Shown here: positions 55,480 through 63,972 of the stretch, piece after piece
Numbering within the stretch: the stretch's first letter is position 1
Layout of the letters: the number at the start of each line of letters is the position of its first letter
Source: Microbacterium sp. LWH3-1.2
Lineage (GTDB): Bacteria; Actinomycetota; Actinomycetes; Actinomycetales; Microbacteriaceae
Length of the DNA: 64,000 nucleotides
NCBI RefSeq assembly: GCF_040675855.1
Contig: NZ_JBEGIK010000001.1
Location: 806,001-870,000, forward strand
Reading direction: 5' to 3'
Program-made: the position numbers and the translations under genes
The notes under the pieces: generated by a model
Told to the model about the DNA's origin: nothing
Seen by the model: only the letters and a program-made list of their open reading frames with translations
The model's database searches: none

Positions 55480-55822
55480 GCTGCTCGAGTCCGTGTTCTG
55501 TCCGGGTGTGGTGGTCGTGCCGCCGATGATCACCAGGTCAGGGCATGTGAGGTTGGCGACCGCTGCGATCAGGGTCCCCAGTGCGCGACCAGATGCGTCG
55601 AGGATACGTTCCACGGCTGGCTGCCGGGATGCCGCGAGTGCGAGTACCTCGTCCCATGGCACCTCGCGTCCCAGAGCCATCGACACATCTCTTTCGATGA
55701 AGGGAACCGTGAGCATCGCCTCAGCGCACCCGCGATGTCCTCGAGTGCACGGCGGACCGAGGGGTCCAATGGCCAATGGCCGACGAGACCCACCCCGGAG
55801 TCCGCGCCTGTCTCCCCGCGCT
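55480..55822 (-). pseudogene. ROK-family protein remnant (C-terminal part, frameshifted)
   Basis: Two minus-strand frames join to recreate the ROK zinc region. Frame 1 gives GVGLVGHWPLDPS, and after a shift near 55765 frame 2 gives GPPCTRGHRGCAEAMLTV, matching GHx6GxxCxCGxxGCxE with one Cys replaced by Arg. It continues SGRALGTLIAAVANLTCPDLVIIGG, another ROK motif, before decaying. The N-terminal half is absent; the GNAT gene starts where it should lie. Probably the tail of a lost sugar kinase or NagC-type repressor next to tRNA-Leu. Confidence 0.75.
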
Positions 55823-56313
55823 CACGCGCCGTCGAGCGCGGGCGGGAGCGTGAAGACGATCTCCTCGATCTCGCGGCCGATGCCCGGGGCGAAGTCGACG
55901 TTTCGCGACACCTCGGTGAAGCCGACCTTGGTGAGCACGGCGATCGAGGCTGTGTTGTGCGCCGCGACGCGGGCGAAGAGCGGGCGTATGGGCTCGCGCG
56001 AGATCAGATGGCGCAGCGCTGCGGTCGCGACGCCCCGGCCCCACGCGTGGCGCGCGATCCAGTAGGTGACCTCGCGGTCGCCGTCGATAGTGAAGGATGC
56101 CGCGGTCCCGGCGAAGCCGCCGTCCTCGGTGATCACGAACGAGAGCACGCCGGGCGTGGCGAACTCACGGGCGATCCACGCGTCGAAGGCGTCGCGGTCG
56201 TCGGGGTCTTCGGCGGTGAAGGCGGCCATCGCGATCGCCTCGCGGTCGCGCATCATCTCGAAGATGGCGTCGAGGTCGTCTTCGTCGACGGGTCGCAGCT
56301 CGATATGGTGCAC
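55822..56313 (-). CDS. GNAT-family N-acetyltransferase
   Basis: 163 aa. RimJ/RimL-like fold: HIELRPVDEDDLDAIFEMM at the start, the acetyl-CoA loop in WIARHAWGRGVATAALRHLI (about residues 88-107) and NTASIAVLTKVGFTEVSR near the end. It transfers an acetyl group to an amine; whether the target is a protein N-terminus, antibiotic or metabolite is not visible. It stands alone between the ROK remnant and a GntR gene on the same strand. Confidence 0.9.
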   Translation of the reverse strand: MHHIELRPVDEDDLDAIFEMMRDREAIAMAAFTAEDPDDRDAFDAWIAREFATPGVLSFVITEDGGFAGTAASFTIDGDREVTYWIARHAWGRGVATAALRHLISREPIRPLFARVAAHNTASIAVLTKVGFTEVSRNVDFAPGIGREIEEIVFTLPPALDGA

Positions 56314-56358
56314 GGTTTCACGGTAGCCGCGGCATCCGTCACCGAGAAGAGCGGGAGA

Positions 56359-56991
56359 TCAGTTCAGGCCGTGGATGCTGCGCAGCAGTGATTCGGCACG
56401 GTCGGCGTCGCGGGCGACGAAGGCGGCGCGGAACTCCTCGTAGGCGGCCGTGCGGCCGATGGGGCACTCGATGAACGGTCGCCAGCCCACCATGTCGCGC
56501 CGGATCGCGAACTCGTACTCGCGGACGAACTGCCGCAGCGCGAAGTTGCCGCTCGCTTGGGTGACCACGGAGAAGAAGGCGTGGCTGGCCACGGCGAGGG
56601 CCTCGGCGTCGTTCGCGCGAGACGCGGCGATGACGTCGTCGAGCCGCTCCAGCGCGATCTCGAGCGCCTCGGCGTCAGCGCGAGCCGATGCCATGCGCAC
56701 GGCGAGCCCCATGTTGAAGGCGACGAGCTCGACCGTGTCGTCCTGCTGGTTGGGATGCGACACCCGTGTGTAGCGGTGCGGCGACACCTCGACCAGGCCG
56801 GCGCGCTCCAGTCGCTGCAGCGCCTCGCGCACCGGAGTGCGCGAGACCCCGAGCCATTCCGCCAGCTCCTGGTCGCGCAGCCGCTCGCCAGGGGCCAGCC
56901 GACCGTCGAGTATCGCCTCGCCCAGGCGCGCGTACACCTCGTCTCCGAGGACGGCGCGGCTCGGCTCGAGCGGGACGAAGGGGGCGGTCAT
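56359..56991 (-). CDS. GntR-family transcriptional regulator (FadR/FCD type)
   Basis: 210 aa. N-terminal winged helix with LGEAILDGRLAPGERLRDQELAEWLGVSRTPVREALQRLERAGLVEV (about residues 20-66), then an all-helical FCD ligand domain (FNMGLAVRMASARADAEALEIAL; conserved histidines for metal or ligand less clear). The ATG at 56991 is preferred: a TACACT -10 ends 10 nt upstream, suggesting a leaderless mRNA; a GTG at 57000 is the alternative. The effector is unknown and no catabolic operon adjoins it. Confidence 0.9.
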   Translation of the reverse strand: MTAPFVPLEPSRAVLGDEVYARLGEAILDGRLAPGERLRDQELAEWLGVSRTPVREALQRLERAGLVEVSPHRYTRVSHPNQQDDTVELVAFNMGLAVRMASARADAEALEIALERLDDVIAASRANDAEALAVASHAFFSVVTQASGNFALRQFVREYEFAIRRDMVGWRPFIECPIGRTAAYEEFRAAFVARDADRAESLLRSIHGLN

Positions 56992-57000
56992 GAGTGGCAC

Positions 57001-57363
57001 CAGTGTACGCCGGAGGATTCACCTGCATAGACCCTCTTGAGGCGGCCCTCAGGAGGTTCCCCGGAGAACCCGCCGGACCCCATCAGAAAGTGCGGAAACG
57101 CTGAGGATCCGGCCTCGCTCTCGCGCCGATATATCGGTACGATTAGCCCTGTCCACGTTAAGACGTGGCCTATCCGGGGGGATCCGTCGACGCCCGGGCT
57201 TTCGAGCCAAGCTCAGCCCGGGCGGACGATGGCCCCGTGGTCCACCGGTTGCTCTGCAACATTTGTGTCACCTTCGCAACTGGGTCTCGCCGCGCGGCCG
57301 CCGGTTCACTACGTTGGATGCAATCGTCGCAATCGCGACGAGATCAACGAAGAACGGCAAGTA
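57001..57363. other. GntR-csp intergenic region / cold-shock leader
   Basis: 363 nt between divergent genes. It holds the GntR -10 candidate (57002-57007, minus strand). The part before the cold-shock gene presumably forms its 5' untranslated leader. No ORF, tRNA or long hairpin is convincing. Cold-shock genes often have long, structured leaders, so this is expected. Confidence 0.6.
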
Positions 57364-57570
57364 ATGAGCACGCAGGGCACCGTCAAGTGGTTCAACTCGG
57401 AGAAGGGATTCGGCTTCATCGCTCCCGATGAGGGCGGCGCAGACGTCTTCGCGCACTACAGCGCAATCCAGTCGGGTGGATACCGCTCCCTCGAGGAGAA
57501 CCAGCGCGTCGAGTTCGAGATCGCGCAGGGACCCAAGGGCCTCCAGGCCGAGAACATCCGCCCGATCTGA
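57364..57570 (+). CDS. cold-shock protein (CspA family)
   Basis: 68 aa single cold-shock domain, an RNA chaperone that melts structured mRNA. Both RNA-binding motifs are intact: [20 protein letters not shown] (RNP1) and [10 protein letters not shown] (RNP2). It ends RPI. The ATG at 57364 follows CGGCAAGTA, a weak Shine-Dalgarno. It has a long leader and a hairpin after the stop, so it is probably monocistronic. Confidence 0.96.
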   Translation: MSTQGTVKWFNSEKGFGFIAPDEGGADVFAHYSAIQSGGYRSLEENQRVEFEIAQGPKGLQAENIRPI

Positions 57571-57596
57571 TCGGCGGACCGATCGCTTCACGCGGT

Positions 57597-57635
57597 CGAA
57601 GCCGCGGTATCCCATGGGTGGGTGCCGCGGCTTCG
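57597..57635 (+). terminator. hairpin after the cold-shock gene
   Basis: CGAAGCCGCGG (57597-57607) pairs with CCGCGGCTTCG (57625-57635), loop 17 nt, 26 nt after the stop. It may also serve the convergent gene at 57665. No T-run. Confidence 0.6.
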
Positions 57636-57664
57636 TCGCGCGCCGGCGGCGGTGCGAGGAGGCC

Positions 57665-59743
57665 TCATTCGCGGTCGCCGCGCACGAGCTCGAGTCCCGC
57701 GCCGGCGAACTGACGCAGCGTCGCGTCGGGTAGGAACGCCCGCGTGAGCGCTCCGCCGATCCGTGTGAGGTCGCTCTCGTCGCGGTAGAGCAGGTACATC
57801 GTCTCGTACCGCGGGTGGAACTTCTCCTTGAAACGGTGCAGCGACCGGAACCCGTAGACCGGCTCGAGCGCGTCGGCGAGCTTGTCGCTGAGCGCAGCGA
57901 TCATTCCGGCATCCGGCGGGTAGTCGTGGGCGAGCGGCGCCCCCGACAGTGACATGATCTCCGCGCCCTCGTCGGAAAACAGCCTCGCCGACGAGCCGAT
58001 CAGGAACTCCATCACGGGGCCGAAGCCACCCTCGCGTCGTCGCATGAGGTCCAGGGTCCAGCCCTTCACGGTGCCGCCCTCGCCGTAGACCGGCAGCCAC
58101 GACAGGAAACCGTCGACGTCGCCGTTCGGAGCGAGCGCCAGGGCGAGGCGCACCTCCGGGTCCTCGGCCTCGACGAGCGTGCCGAGCGTGAACCCCATCT
58201 CGGGGAGGCCCTTGTCGCCGACCCACATCTCCGAGATGGCCCGCAGCTGCTGCTGGACGCCCCACGACTCGTCGTTCAGGCGGGTCATGCGGAAAGTCAT
58301 CTCCTCACGACCCGCGCGGTTGAGCGAGGAGCGCACCGAGTTCCATCGCTTTCCGGTGAACTCGAGCCCTGGCAGGTCGACGATCGTGTCGTCGGCGACG
58401 ACCAGGCTGCGCCACGACGCCGGCACCGCGGCCCGCGTGGCCTCGTCCGCGCTGAAGAAGCACGGGACCAGTCCCGCCCGCTCGGCATCGTGGATGAACT
58501 CCTCCACGGATGCCGCGCGCGACGCCTCCGGACCGATCGGGTCGGCGAGGGCCAGCGCCACACCCGCGCGCCGCTGGTAGGCGACGATGCCGTCGGTCGT
58601 GCGTGCGTAGGTGTTCCCCTCCCAGGTCGTCATCCACGAGAGGGTCCCGCCGCCGTGGGCGTGCAGCATCCGCTTCACGTCCTCGACCCCCGGATGAGGC
58701 TGCAGGCCGATCCGCGAACGCCGCCGAGCGCGGAAGGCACGGCGCACCCAGACCAGGTAGATGAGCATGAGCAGCCACATCGCGCCACTGGCCAGGGCCA
58801 GCTCGGTCTCGCCGTCGATCGTCGCCTCGACCTGGGCCTGCGAGGCGACGATGATGGCCACCCCGACGAGAAGAGCGGTCAGGATGTTGAAGACAGCGAG
58901 GATCACCGCGAGCACCCACGCCCACCGGCGTCCGCGCCGGAGCCCGTTGGCGATGATGAGGATGATGACGACGTCGATCAGGAAATCCCAGAACCCGCCC
59001 GAGGCGGGCTCGGTCGGTCCGAACGGGCCGTTCGTCGGCACGAGGATCGTGATGACCTCGACCGCGCCGAGCACCAGCACCGAGATGAAGGCGATGAGGC
59101 GCTGCTCGCGCATCGTCGTGCGCTGGACGCGCAGCGATCGGTCGACGAAGAGCACGAGGAGCACGGCGAGCAGGTGCTCGAGGTCGGCGAGCGTGCCCCA
59201 GAAGAGCATCGCCACGAACACGAAGCCGAGCAGCACGAGCCACGCACGCACGCGCCAGGGGCTCCGCAGCAGGCCGACGGCCGCGGCGATGCAGGCCATC
59301 GTGCCGCCCGACGGGCCGACATCCAGTGCCGCGGCCTGGGTCTGCGCCCAGTCCCATGATGCGATCGCGGAGCATCCCCACAGCACGAGGGCGGTGGCGA
59401 AGATCGCGAACAGCTGCCCGACCCAGTAGTAGGCCAGCGCGATGCGCCATCCGCGCCGGAACTCGAGGTAGGCCATGCCGACGAAGCCTGCGATGGTGAA
59501 CGCGTAGACCCAGGGCGCGTTGACGAAGAACGTTCCGGTGACCGGCGTCCACCATCGCCCCGCCTCGAAGGCCGGAAGCCCGTACGCGACCGAGTCGAAG
59601 AGGTCCGAGTCCTCGAACGGCCGCCACAGCCCCTGCCACACGACGCCCGCCACGAGGATCAGCGCGATCATCGTGAAGGTCGCCGGAATCCGCCCTGCGC
59701 CGGCGAGCACTCGGTTCGGTTTCTGAGTCGCCCCGTCACTCAT
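57665..59743 (-). CDS. rhomboid-like membrane domain fused to DUF2156 (MprF-type) synthase domain
   Basis: 692 aa from the ATG at 59743 (a GTG at 59752 is possible; no clear Shine-Dalgarno for either). The N-terminal half has about 9-10 membrane segments, and its first part reads like a rhomboid: RWWTPVTGTFFVNAPWVYAF, GPSGGTMACIAAAVGLL and LADLEHLLAVLL, with Ser and His at the dyad positions but no HxxxN. The C-terminal half (from about residue 350) is a DUF2156 acyltransferase domain (MTTWEGNTYARTTDG, GLEFTGKRWNSVRSSLNRAGR, FKEKFHPRYETMYLLY), the fold that makes lysyl-phosphatidylglycerol. Activity is inferred; probably membrane-lipid aminoacylation. Confidence 0.8.
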   Translation of the reverse strand: MSDGATQKPNRVLAGAGRIPATFTMIALILVAGVVWQGLWRPFEDSDLFDSVAYGLPAFEAGRWWTPVTGTFFVNAPWVYAFTIAGFVGMAYLEFRRGWRIALAYYWVGQLFAIFATALVLWGCSAIASWDWAQTQAAALDVGPSGGTMACIAAAVGLLRSPWRVRAWLVLLGFVFVAMLFWGTLADLEHLLAVLLVLFVDRSLRVQRTTMREQRLIAFISVLVLGAVEVITILVPTNGPFGPTEPASGGFWDFLIDVVIILIIANGLRRGRRWAWVLAVILAVFNILTALLVGVAIIVASQAQVEATIDGETELALASGAMWLLMLIYLVWVRRAFRARRRSRIGLQPHPGVEDVKRMLHAHGGGTLSWMTTWEGNTYARTTDGIVAYQRRAGVALALADPIGPEASRAASVEEFIHDAERAGLVPCFFSADEATRAAVPASWRSLVVADDTIVDLPGLEFTGKRWNSVRSSLNRAGREEMTFRMTRLNDESWGVQQQLRAISEMWVGDKGLPEMGFTLGTLVEAEDPEVRLALALAPNGDVDGFLSWLPVYGEGGTVKGWTLDLMRRREGGFGPVMEFLIGSSARLFSDEGAEIMSLSGAPLAHDYPPDAGMIAALSDKLADALEPVYGFRSLHRFKEKFHPRYETMYLLYRDESDLTRIGGALTRAFLPDATLRQFAGAGLELVRGDRE

Positions 59744-59781
59744 GGGGTTCACGATAGCGGGGGGCTCTGCTGCTGTCCCCG

Positions 59782-61053
59782 TTATCCGGGCGGGCCCGCC
59801 TGACGGGCGAAGTCCGCCAGTGCCTTGGCATCCTCGGCGTCGCGCATCGCACGGCGGGCGGCGTCGAGCGCGGCCACCGGGTCCTGCGCCTGGCGGGCCC
59901 GAGCGAGCTCGCGCTGGGCCGAGAGCAGCCTCGACCGTGCGTCGGCTCCGGCACGGGAACGGGACACGGATGCTTCGGCCCGCGCGAGTGCGCCGCGCGC
60001 GGCGGCGAGGGTGCCGGGGAGGGCGGTGCGCGCGCCGCGCAGGCGCTGCTGGGACGTGCGTGCGTCACCCAGCGCGAGGTCGAGCCGGCTGCGCAGGCGC
60101 GCGATGGCGTCGACCGTGCGGGTGGGGCGGCGGGCAGCATCCGTCTCGATGCGGTTCAGCTCGCCATCGATGGCGTGCAGTTCCGCGCCGAGCCGTGCGG
60201 CGTCGGGGGCGTCGAGATGTTCGCGCGTGACGGCGGCCTGGCGCACGGCGTTGCGCGCCGACGCGATCTCGTCCGGCACGGCCTGCGCGGCTTGCAGCAC
60301 GAGCCGGTGGGACTCTTCGAGGTTGCGGGCGTCGGCTTCCGCCTGGCGGAGCGCCCGCTCGGCCGCGGCGAGCTCGGAGAGGGCGCTCAGCGACGGGTCG
60401 GCGGCACGGGACGACGCGGCGTCGAGGTGGCGTCGGGCGGCGGACACCTCCGAGAGGGCGGCATGCGCCGAGCGCGAGGCATCCCGCCACTCCTCCTCGG
60501 CGAAGCGGGACGAGAGGTCGGCGACGAGCGCGGCCGGATCGCCCATCGACGCGTTCAGTTCGGCGAGGCGGCGGCGGGCCGCGTCGATCTGCCCTGCCGC
60601 CGACACGTTCGCCGTGACCCACGCGCCGTGCTCCTGCCGGGCGGCGGCGACGGCCGCGAGAGCCTCGCCCGCGTGGCGCTCGATGCGCGCCGAGACGCGG
60701 TGGACCTCGTGGGGGGCGACCGTGGGATCGCTGATCGCGCGGTACTCCTCGAAGGCGTCGTCACGCACGTGCTGCGCGGTGAGGCGTGCCCGCCGCAGCG
60801 ACGACGGCGCATCGCCGCCGTAGAGGGCGCCGGAGAGGCCGACCTCGAGGTCGAGCTCGCCGACCTCGTCGTCGAGCTGCACGAGCATCGCACCCGCCTT
60901 CGCACGCGCCTTCTCGGCGGATGCGCGCGCACGCGGTGAGCGCCGGGCACGGCGGACGGCCCATGCGATGACGGCGACGGCGATCGCCGTCACGCCGAAC
61001 ACGACCAGGGCCGGCACCAGCCACCCCAGGATCGTGGCGGCGAGCTCAGGCAT
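59782..61053 (-). CDS. membrane-anchored coiled-coil protein, function unknown
   Basis: 423 aa, Ala/Arg-rich. One N-terminal membrane segment (ILGWLVPALVVFGVTAIAVAVIAWAV, about residues 9-34) is followed by some 380 residues of predicted helix and coiled coil with repeated Ala, Arg and Glu heptads. A weakly conserved front block reads MLVQLDDEVGELDLEVGLSGALYG. The start at 61053 overlaps the HAD gene's stop by 8 nt, so the two are coupled. Similar proteins occur beside TPM-domain proteins in actinobacteria. No enzymatic motif. Confidence 0.75.
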   Translation of the reverse strand: MPELAATILGWLVPALVVFGVTAIAVAVIAWAVRRARRSPRARASAEKARAKAGAMLVQLDDEVGELDLEVGLSGALYGGDAPSSLRRARLTAQHVRDDAFEEYRAISDPTVAPHEVHRVSARIERHAGEALAAVAAARQEHGAWVTANVSAAGQIDAARRRLAELNASMGDPAALVADLSSRFAEEEWRDASRSAHAALSEVSAARRHLDAASSRAADPSLSALSELAAAERALRQAEADARNLEESHRLVLQAAQAVPDEIASARNAVRQAAVTREHLDAPDAARLGAELHAIDGELNRIETDAARRPTRTVDAIARLRSRLDLALGDARTSQQRLRGARTALPGTLAAARGALARAEASVSRSRAGADARSRLLSAQRELARARQAQDPVAALDAARRAMRDAEDAKALADFARQAGPPG

Positions 61054-61765
61054 CGGCGACGCCGGCGGCGGTGGCCGCGCCCTCGTCGGCGTACTCGCCG
61101 AACAGCAGCAGCGCGCGCAGCTGGTCGACATCGTCGACCACGGCCTGCGCGCCCTCGGACTCGTGCGGCCAGCTGAAGCCCCACCGCACGAAGATCACGG
61201 GCACGCCCTGGGCGGCACCGCCCTCGACGTCATGGTGCCTGTCGCCGACGAGCACCGGCCGACTCGTGTCGACGCCCGCGGCGGCGAGGCGACGCAGTGC
61301 TTCGGCGACGATGTCGGCCTTGGCGCTGAGCGTCTTCTCGTCGGGGGTCGCGCCGACGATCGCGGTGAGCGAGGTCGACAGGTCGAAGTAGTCCATGAGC
61401 GCGACCACCTGCACCTCGGGCTTCGAGCTGGCGGTGGCCTGCGGGATGCCGCAGGCCGCGACATCCGCGATCAGCTCACCCATGCCGGGGAAGAGCTTCG
61501 CGCCCGTCGTGTACCCGTCGGTCTTGTTGAGGCCTCGGTAGAAGGTGACCGCCTCGGCCGCCTGTTCGGGCGTCATGCCGACGTTCACCTGGAACGACTG
61601 GTACATCGGCGGCCCGATCCAGTGCACGAGCTCGGCGCGGGTCGGCGGGCGCTTGCCGAAGTGCTCGAGGGCGATCGTGAGGCGGCGGAGGATGCCGTCG
61701 GACGCGTCGACGATCGTTCCGTCGACATCCCACAGCACACAGGTCCACGGCGATCGGCTCGGCAT
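61046..61765 (-). CDS. HAD-superfamily hydrolase (phosphoglycolate phosphatase-like)
   Basis: 239 aa. Motif I VLWDVDGTIVDASDGIL (catalytic Asp pair), motif II in ATASSKPE, motif III lysine in GATPDEKTLSAKADIV and motif IV VLVGDRHHDVEGG, so all HAD catalytic residues are present with a helical C1 cap. It dephosphorylates a small metabolite; phosphoglycolate or a nucleotide are the family's usual substrates. Upstream of, and overlapping, the coiled-coil gene. Confidence 0.9.
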   Translation of the reverse strand: MPSRSPWTCVLWDVDGTIVDASDGILRRLTIALEHFGKRPPTRAELVHWIGPPMYQSFQVNVGMTPEQAAEAVTFYRGLNKTDGYTTGAKLFPGMGELIADVAACGIPQATASSKPEVQVVALMDYFDLSTSLTAIVGATPDEKTLSAKADIVAEALRRLAAAGVDTSRPVLVGDRHHDVEGGAAQGVPVIFVRWGFSWPHESEGAQAVVDDVDQLRALLLFGEYADEGAATAAGVADA

Positions 61766-61828
61766 AGGACCAGCCTATGCGGAGCAGACACCGACCCCTT
61801 CCGTACGAGGGTGGTGCACCCTCGGCGG

Positions 61829-62524
61829 TTAGAACAGGCGCGGTGCGCCGGACTCGATCCCCTTCATGCCCTCGTAGTCGAGAGTGACGCAACGGATGCC
61901 GCGGTCCGCGGCGAGCACCTTGGCCTGCGGTTTGATCTCCTGGGCGGCGAAGACACCGGTCACCGGAGCGAGGTGCGGGTCGCGGCCGAGCAGCTCGAGG
62001 TAGCGCGTCAGCTGCTCGACTCCGTCGATGTCGCCACGGCGCTTCACCTCGACGGCGATCGTGCCGCCCTCGGGATCGCGCAGCAGCAGGTCGACCGGGC
62101 CGATCGCCGTCGGGAACTCACGGCGCACCAGCGTGAGGTTGTCTCCGATCACGTCGACCTGCTCGGCGAGGAGGCGCTGCAGGTCGGCTTCGACGCCGTC
62201 CTTCTGCAGACCCGGGTCGATGCCGAGCTCGTGCGACGAGTCGTGGATGACCTCGTAGATGCGCACCAGCAGTGCGTCCCCGGTCTTGGCGTGGGTCACG
62301 CGCCAGTGCTCGAGCACTCCGGCGGACGCCGCCTCCTCGTCGGGCACCTCGACGTCGAGCCGGCACGGCGGGCTCATCCAGTTGAGCGGCTTGTACGACC
62401 CGCCGTCGGAGTGCACCAGAAGCGACCCGTCCCCCTTGTGCACCAGCAGGCGGGTGGCGAGGGGCAGGTGGGCGTTGAGCCGCCCGGTGTAGTCGACCGA
62501 GCAGCGGGCGATGACGAGACGCAC
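61829..62524 (-). CDS. nucS: mismatch-specific endonuclease NucS (EndoMS)
   Basis: Cuts both strands at DNA mismatches and performs mutation avoidance in actinobacteria that lack MutS/MutL; 231 aa. Start [20 protein letters not shown] is invariant, with [24 protein letters not shown] in the DNA-binding domain. The nuclease core is [38 protein letters not shown] (D, E-x-K catalytic triad). The C-terminus GAPRLF is close to the beta-clamp-binding motif of this family, so interaction with DnaN is likely. Confidence 0.95.
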   Translation of the reverse strand: MRLVIARCSVDYTGRLNAHLPLATRLLVHKGDGSLLVHSDGGSYKPLNWMSPPCRLDVEVPDEEAASAGVLEHWRVTHAKTGDALLVRIYEVIHDSSHELGIDPGLQKDGVEADLQRLLAEQVDVIGDNLTLVRREFPTAIGPVDLLLRDPEGGTIAVEVKRRGDIDGVEQLTRYLELLGRDPHLAPVTGVFAAQEIKPQAKVLAADRGIRCVTLDYEGMKGIESGAPRLF

Positions 62525-62664
62525 CCGAAGAGCCTAGCCTCCCGCATCAGCTCGCCCGCAGGCTCGTCGGATAGCCTTTGCCCTCGTTGCGCGCACTGCT
62601 GTGCTTTCCGTGCGACCCTCAGACCACGGCCCCCCACGCCGTCCCTTCCTCCGGAGAAGAACCG

Positions 62665-63972
62665 ATGAACTCTCGTCACCCCGACGCGACCGTCCACATC
62701 CTGTCCAGCACCGTCGCCGAGCTCCACGTCGGCAGCGAGGTGGCGGAGGTCGTCGCCCCCGACAGCCTCGCCCTGCGCGACCGCGTGGTCGAGGAGATCC
62801 GCCAGCTCGCAGCATCCGCCGGAGAACCGGCCCACGCGACGCTCGTCGAGGGCTCGTCCCGCTGGCCTCTCGTCGTTCATCCGGACGGCACGTTCGACGA
62901 GGCGCTGGAGGAGGCGGCGGTGGACACGACGGCGGTTCCCGCGGTCGCTCCTGCCCCGGTGGCGGCCGTCCCGGTCACGGCGCCGACGCCGGTGGCAGCG
63001 GTGCCGACGCTCGCGCCCGTGGTGGAGGATGCGGCGCGGCCGACCGTGCAGGATCTGCTCGATTCGCGCGGCGGTGTCGGCGCCCGCCCGCGCGCGACGA
63101 CGGGCTGGCAGGGTGCTGTGCGCCGGGCGACGGGAGGCCTCATCTCTCCCGCACCCGGCCGCGTCGAGCGGTCGCGGCTCGACCGCGAGAAGCGGGTTCA
63201 GCGTCGTCTCGACGCCCCGCGCACGATCGTCGTGCTCAACCCGAAGGGCGGCGCGCACAAGACGACGAGCACCCTGCTGCTGGCCGCGACCTTCGGGACG
63301 CTGCGCGGCGGGGCGACCCTCGCGTGGGACAACAATGAGACCCGCGGCACGCTCGGGTGGCGCGCGCAGCACGCCCCGCACCACCGCACCGCCGTCGACC
63401 TGCTCGAGGACCTCGACGAGGCGTCGAACTTCCGCGGGTCGAGCCTCGCGGCGCTCGATCACTACGTCCGCACACAGGTCGACGCGCGCTTCGACGTGCT
63501 CGCCTCCGACGAGGACGCCGCGGCCTCCTCGACGATCGACGCGGCCGCCTTCGATCGGCTCCACGCACTTCTGCGCCGGTACTACCGCCTGATGATCGTC
63601 GACACCGGCAACAACATGCGCGCGTCGAACTGGGTCGCGGCCGTCGCCGCCGCCGACCAGCTCGTGATCGTGTCGACCGTCCGCGAGGACACGGCCGCCA
63701 GCGCCGCGTGGCTGCTCGACGGCCTGCGCGAGAAGGGCTTCGGCAGGAAGATCGACGAGGCGGTGACCGTGCTCACGGCGCCGTCCTCGCGCCCGGATCG
63801 CAAGCTCGAGTCGCGCCTCTCGCAGCACTTCGAGCGGGTGACGTCCGCCGTCGTGAACGCACCGTTCGATCCGTCGCTGGTCGACGGCGGGCCCATCGAC
63901 TTCGACGCGCTGTCGCCAGAGACCCGCGACGCGTGGCTCACGGTCGCGGCGACGGTGACGGACCGCCTCTGA
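62665..63972 (+). CDS. MinD/ParA-like ATPase with N-terminal extension
   Basis: 435 aa. Residues 1-90 form a small alpha/beta-like domain (AELHVGSEVAEVVAPDSLALRDRVVEEI), followed by a Pro/Ala/Val linker (about 90-130). A basic segment (RVERSRLDREKRVQRRL) leads into a ParA/MinD-type ATPase from about 187. Its P-loop reads VLNPKGGAHKTTSTLLLAA: the KGGxxKTT lysines are present but the usual Gly before the second Lys is His. Later motifs MIVDTGNN and QLVIVSTVREDTAASA fit the fold. GGAGAAG precedes the ATG. Function unknown; related proteins occur near actinobacterial secretion loci. Confidence 0.8.
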   Translation: MNSRHPDATVHILSSTVAELHVGSEVAEVVAPDSLALRDRVVEEIRQLAASAGEPAHATLVEGSSRWPLVVHPDGTFDEALEEAAVDTTAVPAVAPAPVAAVPVTAPTPVAAVPTLAPVVEDAARPTVQDLLDSRGGVGARPRATTGWQGAVRRATGGLISPAPGRVERSRLDREKRVQRRLDAPRTIVVLNPKGGAHKTTSTLLLAATFGTLRGGATLAWDNNETRGTLGWRAQHAPHHRTAVDLLEDLDEASNFRGSSLAALDHYVRTQVDARFDVLASDEDAAASSTIDAAAFDRLHALLRRYYRLMIVDTGNNMRASNWVAAVAAADQLVIVSTVREDTAASAAWLLDGLREKGFGRKIDEAVTVLTAPSSRPDRKLESRLSQHFERVTSAVVNAPFDPSLVDGGPIDFDALSPETRDAWLTVAATVTDRL

